Shown here: one piece after another, positions 1 through 7,692 of the stretch
Layout of the letters: every line of letters begins with the position of its first letter
Position numbering within the stretch: position 1 is the stretch's first letter
Source: DATMER01 sp963844885
GTDB lineage: Bacteria > Acidobacteriota > Thermoanaerobaculia > Multivoradales > UBA5704
Reading direction: 5' to 3'
Assembly: GCA_963844885.1 (NCBI GenBank)
Contig: CAWJQA010000006.1
Span: forward strand, 878,469 to 942,468
Length of the DNA: 64,000 nt
Position numbers and translations under genes: made by a program
The notes under the pieces: generated by a model
What the model was told of the DNA's origin: nothing
What the model saw: only the letters and a program-made list of their open reading frames with translations
The model's database searches: none

Positions 1-2
1 AC

Positions 3-3000
3 CGCGCGTCGTTCCGCAACGAGGTCCAGGCGGTCGCCAGCCTCGACCACCCCGGCATCGTGCTGGTCTTCGACCACGGCGAGGTGACCGCCGAGGCCGA
101 GAAGGCCTCGCGCGGCCTGTTGCCGGCGGGGAGCCCCTACCTGGCCATGGAGCTGGCCGACGGCGGCACCCTGGCGTCGGTCGCCCGCGAGAACCTGGGC
201 TGGTCCGAGCTCCGCCGCATCCTTCTCGCCTTGCTCGACGCCCTGGCCCACGCCCACGCCCGCGGCGTGGTCCACCGTGATCTCAAGCCCTCCAACGTCC
301 TTCTCTTCGGCGAGGCGGAAGGCGTGGACACCGCTCCCGGGCAGCGCCGCCTGAAACTGGCCGACTTCGGTCTGGCGCAGGCGTTCGAGCTGCAGGTGGG
401 TCCCGACTCCACCGACTTCGTCTGCGGCACCCCCACCTACATGGCGCCCGAGCAGCTCCGCGCCGAGTGGCGGGATTACGGCCCCTGGACCGACCTCTAC
501 GGCCTCGGCTGCCTGGCCTGGTCCCTTGCTACGGGCAGCCCGCCGTTCAGCGAGCCCGGTCTGCTCCAGGTCGTCCGGCTCCAGCTCGAAGAGGACCCGC
601 CGGCCTTCACCTCGCTCTTTCCGGTGCCGCCGGGGTTCGAAGGGTTTCTCCGGCGCCTCCTCCAGAAGGATTCGGGCCGCCGCTACCTGCGGGCGGCGGA
701 CGCCACCTGGGCCCTGCTGGGCCTGGTCGATCCGGTGCGCCGGGGAGACCCGCCGCCGGGCCAGGCGCGGCCCGCGCCGGCCAGAACCGAGGACGATCTC
801 GAAACCGAGGTCATGACCGCGTCCGGCCCGCTCCTCGCGAGCCGGCAGAGCCCGGCCGGATCCTCCGTCGCGTCCGACGCCGAGCGGCCCGGCCCGCGGG
901 AGTCGCCGCCGCTGCCGGCGACCTGGGAGTACCCGACCGTCCGGCCGGCCTCGATGAAACTGGTGGGCGCCGGCCTGGGCCTGTACGGCCTGCGTTCGAT
1001 CCCGCTGGTCGGCCGGCGGGCGGAGCGCGACGCGCTCTGGAGCGCCCTCGCGGAGGTCAGCGCGTCGCGCCAGGTCCGGCTCGTGCTGCTGCGCGGCGCG
1101 GCGGGCAACGGCAAGACCCGGCTCGCCGAGTGGCTCGCCCAACGCGCCCACGAGGCCGGCGGCGCTACGGTGCTGCGCGCCTCCCACGGCCCCAGCCCCG
1201 GCGCCGGCGACGGCCTGCCGAGGATGATGGCCCGCCACCTGCGCTGCGTCGGCCTTACCCGCGCCGAGACCCTGGTGCGCGTCACGCACCTGCTGCGCGC
1301 CTGGAAGGTGACGGACGGGACGGAGGCCGCGGGCCTGACCGAGCTGATGGTTCCCGGCACGGCCGAGGAGGGGGTGGCGGCGCGGCCCCAGACCGCGGCC
1401 GAGCGCTTCGGCCTCCTGGAGCACCACTGCCGGCGCCTGACCCGGCAGCGGCCGGTCCTCATCCTGCTCGACGACGTCCACTGGAGCGTCGAGGCCGTCG
1501 CCTTCGCCGACCACCTGCTGCGCAGCGCCGACCTGCCGATCCTGCTCCTGCTCACCGCGCGCGACGAGGCGCTCGCCGAACGCCCGGTGGAAGCCGCCGC
1601 CGTGGCCGACCTGCTCACCCTCCCCGGCGCCCGGGCGATGGAGGTGCCGCCGCTCTCCCACGGCGACCGCGCCGCCCTGGTCGAGGAGCTGCTCGGCCTG
1701 TCGGGCGAGCTGGCGGCCCAGGTCGAGGAGCGCACGTACGGCAATCCGCTGTTCGCGGTGCAGCTCGTCGGCGACTGGGTGCAGCGCGGCGTCCTGGAGG
1801 TCGGCGGCACCGGCTTCGTGCTCAAGGAAGGCGAGGAGGCCCGCTTCCCGGACGGCCTGCACGAGGTCTGGTCGGCCCGCGTGGACCGCCTGCTCGCCGG
1901 TCTGCCCGCGGGCTCCCGCGAGGCCCTGGAGATCGCCGCGGCCCTGGGCCCGACCGTGGACCGGCAGGAGTGGGAGATCTCCTGCCGCGCCATGGGCGTC
2001 CCCTGTCCGCCTCCCCTGCTGGACGGCCTGATCGTCAGCCACCTGGCGATCCGCACGGAGGAGGGCTGGCGCTTCGTCCACCCGATGCTGCGCGAGAGCC
2101 TGGAGCGCATGGCCCAGGAGGCCGGCCGCTGGCCGGGGCACAACCGGGCGTGCGCCGCCATGCTGCTCGGCCGGGCGGTGGCGGGCGAGCGCGGCGTCGC
2201 CGAGCGCCTCGGCCGCCACCTGCTCCTGGCCGGACAGCCGGACACGGCCGTGGACTTCCTCCTGAGCGGCGCGCGCGAGCGGCGGGAGACCAGCGACTAC
2301 GGCCCGGCGCAGGCCCTGCTCTCGCTGCGCGACGACGCCCTGCAGTCGCTGGAAGCGGCGCGGCGCGACCCGCGATGGGGAGAAGGCTGGGTCCTGCGCG
2401 CCCGCATCCACCTCCACCAGGGCCAGCTCAACGAAGTCTTCCGCTGGGCCGGCCGCGCCGTGACCGGCGGCGCCGACGCGGAGTGGAACCGCATCCGCTC
2501 CGAGGCCCTCCGCCTGCTCGGCGACGCGGCGCGGCGACGCGGCGACCTCGCCCAGGCCGTGGACCTCTACCAGCGCTGCGTCTCCACGACCGAGAACCCG
2601 CACGGCGTGGCGGCGAGCCTCTGGGGCCTGGGCGACGTGCTGCGCCAGCGCGGCGACCTGGCCAAGGCCCGGAGGTTCTTCGACCGCTCGCACCGGATCT
2701 ACGAGGAGATCGGGGACGAGCACGGCCTCGGCGACCACCTCATCGGCCTGGCCGACCTCGCCCGCCAGCGGCGCAACCTCGACGAGGCCGGCCGGCTGTA
2801 CGGGGAGGCCCGGGAGCGCTTCGAGTCGCTGGGCAATCAGTATGGCGTGGCGCGGGCGCTCAACGGCCTGGGCGAGGCCTCCCGCATGCGCGGCGACCTG
2901 GCGCGCGCCGGCGGCCTCTATCTCCAGTCGCTCGGCATCCTGGAGAGGCTGAGCTCGGCGGACGGCATCTTCCCGCGCGTCAACCTCGCCCTGGTGGACC

Positions 3001-3302
3001 TGGGCGGAGAGCGCTTCGCCGAGGCGCGCGGCGTCCTGGAGGAGATCCTCCCTCACCTCGAAGATCTGGGCTGGGGCGGGCTGCTCGCCTGCGTCCACAC
3101 AGCGCGGCTCGCCTGCGCCATCCACAGCCGGGACTGGGCCGCCTGGGAGGAGTCCTACGCCCGCGCCTCGGAGCTGCTCGGAGCGAGCGGCATCCAGGAC
3201 CCCGACGTCGCCTGGGCCGCGGGGGTGGCCGCCCGGTTGGCCGAGGAGGCCAGGCGGCCAACCCTGGCGGACGCGGTGCGGCGGCTTGGGAAAAGGACAT
3301 AA
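3..3302 (+). CDS. Ser/Thr protein kinase fused to ATPase and TPR domains (5' partial)
   Basis: The reading frame is open from the window edge, so the N-terminal lobe of the kinase is missing. Visible from the first ~60 codons on are the catalytic loop HRDLKPSNV, the DFGLA metal loop and a YMAPEQL activation-segment end, all typical of Hanks-type kinases. After a Pro/Arg-rich linker comes an AAA-type module (start LVGRRAERDALW, Walker A GAAGNGKT, Walker B VLILLDDVHW), as in the large kinase-ATPase regulators of Acidobacteriota and Myxococcota. The C-terminal third is a run of TPR-like helical repeats. It probably acts as a cytosolic signalling hub; the substrate is unknown. Its stop codon lies in the first units of a 9-bp tandem repeat. 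Confidence 0.93.
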   Translation, partial: RASFRNEVQAVASLDHPGIVLVFDHGEVTAEAEKASRGLLPAGSPYLAMELADGGTLASVARENLGWSELRRILLALLDALAHAHARGVVHRDLKPSNVLLFGEAEGVDTAPGQRRLKLADFGLAQAFELQVGPDSTDFVCGTPTYMAPEQLRAEWRDYGPWTDLYGLGCLAWSLATGSPPFSEPGLLQVVRLQLEEDPPAFTSLFPVPPGFEGFLRRLLQKDSGRRYLRAADATWALLGLVDPVRRGDPPPGQARPAPARTEDDLETEVMTASGPLLASRQSPAGSSVASDAERPGPRESPPLPATWEYPTVRPASMKLVGAGLGLYGLRSIPLVGRRAERDALWSALAEVSASRQVRLVLLRGAAGNGKTRLAEWLAQRAHEAGGATVLRASHGPSPGAGDGLPRMMARHLRCVGLTRAETLVRVTHLLRAWKVTDGTEAAGLTELMVPGTAEEGVAARPQTAAERFGLLEHHCRRLTRQRPVLILLDDVHWSVEAVAFADHLLRSADLPILLLLTARDEALAERPVEAAAVADLLTLPGARAMEVPPLSHGDRAALVEELLGLSGELAAQVEERTYGNPLFAVQLVGDWVQRGVLEVGGTGFVLKEGEEARFPDGLHEVWSARVDRLLAGLPAGSREALEIAAALGPTVDRQEWEISCRAMGVPCPPPLLDGLIVSHLAIRTEEGWRFVHPMLRESLERMAQEAGRWPGHNRACAAMLLGRAVAGERGVAERLGRHLLLAGQPDTAVDFLLSGARERRETSDYGPAQALLSLRDDALQSLEAARRDPRWGEGWVLRARIHLHQGQLNEVFRWAGRAVTGGADAEWNRIRSEALRLLGDAARRRGDLAQAVDLYQRCVSTTENPHGVAASLWGLGDVLRQRGDLAKARRFFDRSHRIYEEIGDEHGLGDHLIGLADLARQRRNLDEAGRLYGEARERFESLGNQYGVARALNGLGEASRMRGDLARAGGLYLQSLGILERLSSADGIFPRVNLALVDLGGERFAEARGVLEEILPHLEDLGWGGLLACVHTARLACAIHSRDWAAWEESYARASELLGASGIQDPDVAWAAGVAARLAEEARRPTLADAVRRLGKRT

Positions 3303-3380
3303 AGGACATAAAGGACATAAAGGACGTAAAGGACAAGAGACTCCATGTCCTTTGGGTCCTTTATGTCCTTTTGGTCCTTT
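3292..3380. repeat. 9-bp tandem repeat folded as a long inverted repeat
   Basis: Four full copies and one partial copy of AAAGGACAT (one AAAGGACGT variant) are followed by a ~10-nt spacer and then by the same unit in reverse complement (ATGTCCTTT variants). Transcripts from either side could form a stem of about 34 bp with few mismatches. It sits exactly between two convergent genes and overlaps the stop codon of the kinase gene, so a role as a bidirectional terminator is plausible. Confidence 0.8.
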
Positions 3381-3383
3381 CCC

Positions 3384-5561
3384 CTACCCCCGGCCCAGGG
3401 CCAGCAGCTCCGGGCTCCCCGGAAACTTCCCCAGCGCGAACCGCAGCAGCGCCCCGGCGCTGCCGGGATCGTGCAGCGCGCGCAAAGTCTTCACCGCCTC
3501 GGCGTAGGCGGCAGGCGTGGGGCTCGCCTCGACCATCCGGCGCAGGGTCGGCCCGGCCTGCTCCGGTCGGCCGCTCACGGCGTAGAGCACGGCCAGGTTC
3601 GAGTAGGCGCGGACGTCCGCGGGGAAGAGCCGGATCTCCTCCAGGAACGCGGCCTCGGCGCCCGCGGCGTCTCCCATGTCGGCCAGGATCTTGCCGCGGA
3701 TGAGCGACAGCCCTTGAATCAGCCCGGGGTCCTGCGCCTCCCGCTTGCCGTAAACCTCGAAAGCGCGGCGGGTGAGGTCGAGCGCCTCCTCGTAGCGGTG
3801 GCGGGAGTGGAGCACCTCGGCCAGCGTGATCATGGGGCCGACGCGCAGCGACTCGTCGCCCATGGCGAGACGGGCCTCACGCTCGGCGCCGTCCAGATCC
3901 TTCTTCCGCAGGGCGATCTGGGCGAGGAGGCCGTGTGCGAACGCGGGGTGAGCCGAGAGGGCCATGCGGGCGTGGGAGGCGGCATCGTCGAGCCGGCCGA
4001 GATCGAAAAAGAGCGAGGCCGCGGCCATGGCGATGGTTGGCGAGCCGTTGGAGATACGCAGGCCTTCGCGGTAGGCGTCCAGCGCCTCGGCGTCGCGGCC
4101 GAGGTTCTGGAGCGCGTGGCCGAGGAACTCCCAGGCGTCCACCATCCGGGGATCGGCCGCGAGCACCCGGCGGAACGCCGCCACGGCCTCCTCCTGCTCC
4201 TTGTGGGCGGTGTGCCGGAAGGCGAGCTTGAGGTCGGCGAGCGCGCCGATGCGGGTCTTCGGGTCCGGCAGGGGACCGTCACCGCCGGCATCTCCCCCGC
4301 CCGCTCCAAGATAGCCGAGCGCCATCATGGCCTGGCGGCTCTCCTCGTCCACGGCCGCCGGAGGAGCCAGCGTCCGATCGTATCCCCCGAGATCCTTGCG
4401 CATCTCCGCCAGCAGCCGGCGCTCCCGGGCGAGCACGTTCATCCGCTCGTCCGGGTCCGCGGACAGGTCGTACAGCTCGGGGTCCGGGCCCTCGATGTAG
4501 TGGTGCCGGCCGTCCGTCAGCGACGCCAGGTCGCTCCAGCCGAAGTGGAGGCGCGGGTAGAACGTCTCCGAATAGATCCGCCGCACCGGCGCACCGTCAT
4601 CGAGGAGGTTGAGCAGCGGCACGCCAGCGAGCGCCGGCGGCCGGTCGATTCCCAGGAGCGACAGGACCGTCGGCGCCACGTCCGTGAGCTGGGCGGGCTT
4701 CACCACCTTCGCGCCGGCAAGCTGGGACTCCGGGAGCTTCAGCATCAGCGGCACGTGGATCGCCTCGTCGTAGAGGAGGACGCCGTGCTCCTCCTCCCCG
4801 TGGTCGCCGAGCCCCTCGCCGTGATCCGACACGAGGAGGATCAACGCCTTGTCGTAGACCCCGAGCCGCTTCAGCTCGGCCACGAGATCGCCCACGATCC
4901 GGTCGGCGGTGGCGATCTCGCCGTCGTACTTCGAGGCGTAGCGCGAGGCGAACGGCTCGGCCGGCTGGTAGGGCGTGTGCGGCTCGTAGAGGTGGAGGAA
5001 GAAGAAGAACGGCCGCTCCTTGACCGAGTCGAGCCAGCCCAGCGAGAGTCTCAAGGTCTCGCTGCCGGGCCGCTGCAAGCCTCCGAGACCGGTGTTCGTG
5101 CGGAGCTCGATGCCGTCCTCATAGAGGTCGAAGCCGGTGCTCAGCCCTCCCTTGCCCTGCAGCACGTAGGCCGACACCGCGCCGCCGGTGGCGTAGCCGT
5201 GTTGTTTCAGGATCCACGGCAGGAAGGGCAGCTCCCCCGATTCGATCCGCTTCCTGTCCAGGCGGTAGCCGACGTTGTCGCGCACCCCGTGAACCGCCGG
5301 CAGCACCCCGGTCAACAGCGACGAGTGCGCCGGAAAGGTGAGCGGCGTCGGCGAGTAGGCCTTCTCGAACAGCACGCCGTCCTTGCGCAGCGCGTCGAGG
5401 GCCGGCGTCTCCACGCCGCCGTAGCCATAGGCCGGCAGGTGGTCGGCGCGCAGGGTGTCGATCGAGATCAGGACGACGGGAGTTCCTTTCGGGACTTCGA
5501 CGCCGCCTCGCGGTGCGCAGGCGGTGAGGGTCAGGAGAAGGGCGGCGAGGACGGTCTTCAC
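3384..5561 (-). CDS. Sulfatase-like hydrolase with C-terminal TPRs, lipoprotein
   Basis: 725-residue protein of the alkaline-phosphatase/sulfatase superfamily. A lipoprotein-type signal (lipobox LTAC) is followed by the metal-binding motif SIDTLRAD (residues ~33-40), the TPLTFPAHSSLLTG active-site segment (~72-85) and a second metal site VSDHGEGLGDHG. The position held by Cys/Ser in true sulfatases (C-x-P-x-R) is Thr and the Arg position is His, so formylglycine chemistry is unlikely. Several TPRs follow. The GTG start was chosen because GTGA overlaps the stop of the upstream paralogue by 4 bp, which implies translational coupling. The substrate is unknown; phosphoester or phospholipid-headgroup transfer are alternatives. 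Confidence 0.88.
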   Translation of the reverse strand: MKTVLAALLLTLTACAPRGGVEVPKGTPVVLISIDTLRADHLPAYGYGGVETPALDALRKDGVLFEKAYSPTPLTFPAHSSLLTGVLPAVHGVRDNVGYRLDRKRIESGELPFLPWILKQHGYATGGAVSAYVLQGKGGLSTGFDLYEDGIELRTNTGLGGLQRPGSETLRLSLGWLDSVKERPFFFFLHLYEPHTPYQPAEPFASRYASKYDGEIATADRIVGDLVAELKRLGVYDKALILLVSDHGEGLGDHGEEEHGVLLYDEAIHVPLMLKLPESQLAGAKVVKPAQLTDVAPTVLSLLGIDRPPALAGVPLLNLLDDGAPVRRIYSETFYPRLHFGWSDLASLTDGRHHYIEGPDPELYDLSADPDERMNVLARERRLLAEMRKDLGGYDRTLAPPAAVDEESRQAMMALGYLGAGGGDAGGDGPLPDPKTRIGALADLKLAFRHTAHKEQEEAVAAFRRVLAADPRMVDAWEFLGHALQNLGRDAEALDAYREGLRISNGSPTIAMAAASLFFDLGRLDDAASHARMALSAHPAFAHGLLAQIALRKKDLDGAEREARLAMGDESLRVGPMITLAEVLHSRHRYEEALDLTRRAFEVYGKREAQDPGLIQGLSLIRGKILADMGDAAGAEAAFLEEIRLFPADVRAYSNLAVLYAVSGRPEQAGPTLRRMVEASPTPAAYAEAVKTLRALHDPGSAGALLRFALGKFPGSPELLALGRG

Positions 5562-7654
5562 GGCAGCCGCTCGAGCAGCGCGCGGGCCTTCTGCACGTCG
5601 CCGGAGTAGCGCCCGGGCGCGCCGGCCACGAAGCGCTCCAGGGCGGCGCGGGCCTGCTTGGGCCGGCCGATCTCCGCGGCCTTGAGGCCCAGGTTCCACA
5701 AGGCGTCCCAGAGATCGGGCTGGAGATCGACGGCGCGCTGCCAGGCGTCCACGGCGTCGCCGGGCTGCCCGGTCTGATAGAGCGCCACGCCCAGGTTGTT
5801 CCAGGCCAGGGGGAGCCCCGGCCGGAGGTCGACCGCCTTGCGCGACAGCTCCCGCGCCTGCTGCCAGTGGCCGAGCCTCAGCTCGACCAGGCCCAACTGC
5901 TCGAAGCCCCGGGCGTCGTTCGGATCGTCCGCCAGGATCTTCTGGAGGATCTCGTACGCCTCCTTCTGCCGGCCGGCCTCGGAGAGGACGAGGGCCAGGG
6001 CGTGGCGCGACCGCACCTCGCCGGTGGCCGCCATGGGACGGAGCAGCTCCAGCGCCTCGTCCGCCTTCCCCTGCTCCGACAGCGTGAGCGCGAGCTGGCG
6101 CAGCAGGCTCTCGGTCGCCACCCCGTCGGCCCGGGCCTTGCCCATCACCTCCATGGCCTCGCCGGTGCGCCCGCTCTCCAGGAGCGCCTGCGCCAGGAGC
6201 GAGCGCCCCAGAGGCATCGACGGGCGCTCCTTGACCACCTCGCGCGCGGCTTCCACCGCCTCGCCGATCTTCTTCCGGTTGTAGAGACCGATCACCTTGA
6301 AGATCTTGATGTCCAGATCGATCAGGTTCTTCGGATCGTCGGCCGGACCGTAGCTCGCCTGCGCCTGCGCCGACCCCGAGATGTAGCCGAGGCTGCGCAG
6401 GCGCTGCTCGTCGCCGGTGGGAAGGCTCCCGCGCCGCGGCGGCCAGACCGACTCCTGGGGCAGGAGGCCGATCAGCGCCCGGGCCGTGGGCCGGTCCTCG
6501 TCGACCTGGTTGCGCACCTCGCCCGGGTCCTTGGCCACGTCGTAAAGCTCCGGGACCGGCAGCACGATCATCTTGCGCCCCTGGCGCAGCACGCCGCGCA
6601 GCGGAGCCCATCCCCGGTTCAGGTTCGCGGACAGCGCCTCGAAGTAGGAGACCGTCGCCTCCTTCGACGGCGGCTCCAGCAGCGACCGCCCCGGCCGCTT
6701 CCCCCGCGGCTGCGGCGGCACGGCCGCCGGAATCCCGGCGGCCTGCAGCACGGTCGGGAAGATGTCCACGTGCCGCGCCGGCCGGCCGTCCCTCCCCGGC
6801 TGCACGCCCGGCCCCCACAGCACGAGCGGCACCTTGAGCGTCGACTCGTAGGCGAAAAGGCTGTGCGTGGCTTCGCCGTGCTCCCCGAGACCCTCGCCGT
6901 GATCCGAGGTCATCACCACGAACGCGGGCGGCTCCTTCCCGTCCAGCAGCGGGTTGAGGAGCGGCGCCAGGAACGAGTCCGCGGCGGCCACCTCTCCCAG
7001 GTAGGGGTTGTCCTTGTAGCGCGTGGCGAACGGCTCCGGCGGCGAGTAGGCCGCGTGCGGATCGTAGAGATGCACCCAGAGGAACCGCGGCTTGCCGCGC
7101 TGGGCGTTCCACCAGGCGAGCGCGGCGGCCACCACCTCGTTGCCCGGGCGTTCCGACATGCCGAACTCGTCCGCCTCCGAGCCGCGGGTCGTGCGGTCGT
7201 CGTAGACCTGGAACCCCTGGTCGAGGCCGAACTCCGAGTCGAGCGGATAGCCGCCGACGAACGCGCCCGTCGAGTAGCCGGCGGCGCGCAGAGCCGTGGC
7301 CAGCGTGGGAATGTCCGCATCCAGGCGGAAGCCCGAGTTGTCCCGGATGCCGTGCTGGTACGGATAGAGGCCGGTCAGGATGTTCGTGTGCGACGGCAGG
7401 GTCACCACGTTGTGGGCGTGGGTGTCGGTGAACACCCGCCCCTTGGCGGCGAGGCGGTCGAGGACCGGCGTCTGCGCCCGCGCATTTACCTGAGGATTGC
7501 CGGAGAAGCCGGTGGCGTCGGCGCGCAGGGTGTCGATCGTGATCAGGAGAATGTCGGGGCGGCCGGGCCGGGGGGCGGGCGCGGCCGCCGCCAGGAAGAG
7601 AGCCCCGGCGGCGGCGCCCAGAACAACGACTGCCAGACTGCTGCGGATCTTCAT
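5558..7654 (-). CDS. Sulfatase-like hydrolase with C-terminal TPRs, exported
   Basis: 698-residue paralogue of the next gene downstream. It has a hydrophobic signal peptide with an Ala-rich cleavage region, metal motif TIDTLRADATG (residues ~39-49), active-site segment VTLPSHTNILTG (~84-95, again Thr in place of Cys/Ser and His in place of Arg) and MTSDHGEGLGEHGEATH as second metal site. About 300 residues of TPR repeats complete it. The stop codon overlaps the GTG of the following gene (GTGA), so the two are co-translated and may form a functional pair at the cell envelope. The substrate cannot be read from the sequence. Confidence 0.88.
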   Translation of the reverse strand: MKIRSSLAVVVLGAAAGALFLAAAAPAPRPGRPDILLITIDTLRADATGFSGNPQVNARAQTPVLDRLAAKGRVFTDTHAHNVVTLPSHTNILTGLYPYQHGIRDNSGFRLDADIPTLATALRAAGYSTGAFVGGYPLDSEFGLDQGFQVYDDRTTRGSEADEFGMSERPGNEVVAAALAWWNAQRGKPRFLWVHLYDPHAAYSPPEPFATRYKDNPYLGEVAAADSFLAPLLNPLLDGKEPPAFVVMTSDHGEGLGEHGEATHSLFAYESTLKVPLVLWGPGVQPGRDGRPARHVDIFPTVLQAAGIPAAVPPQPRGKRPGRSLLEPPSKEATVSYFEALSANLNRGWAPLRGVLRQGRKMIVLPVPELYDVAKDPGEVRNQVDEDRPTARALIGLLPQESVWPPRRGSLPTGDEQRLRSLGYISGSAQAQASYGPADDPKNLIDLDIKIFKVIGLYNRKKIGEAVEAAREVVKERPSMPLGRSLLAQALLESGRTGEAMEVMGKARADGVATESLLRQLALTLSEQGKADEALELLRPMAATGEVRSRHALALVLSEAGRQKEAYEILQKILADDPNDARGFEQLGLVELRLGHWQQARELSRKAVDLRPGLPLAWNNLGVALYQTGQPGDAVDAWQRAVDLQPDLWDALWNLGLKAAEIGRPKQARAALERFVAGAPGRYSGDVQKARALLERLP

Positions 7655-7692
7655 GCAGGGCCGGATTATACCCGACCCTGCACCCTCCTTCT

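Noticed and set aside
3345..5609. Long plus-strand open frame of 754 codons opposite the sulfatase-like gene
   Set aside because: Antisense shadow in GC-rich sequence; the minus strand has signal peptide, catalytic motifs and coupled start.
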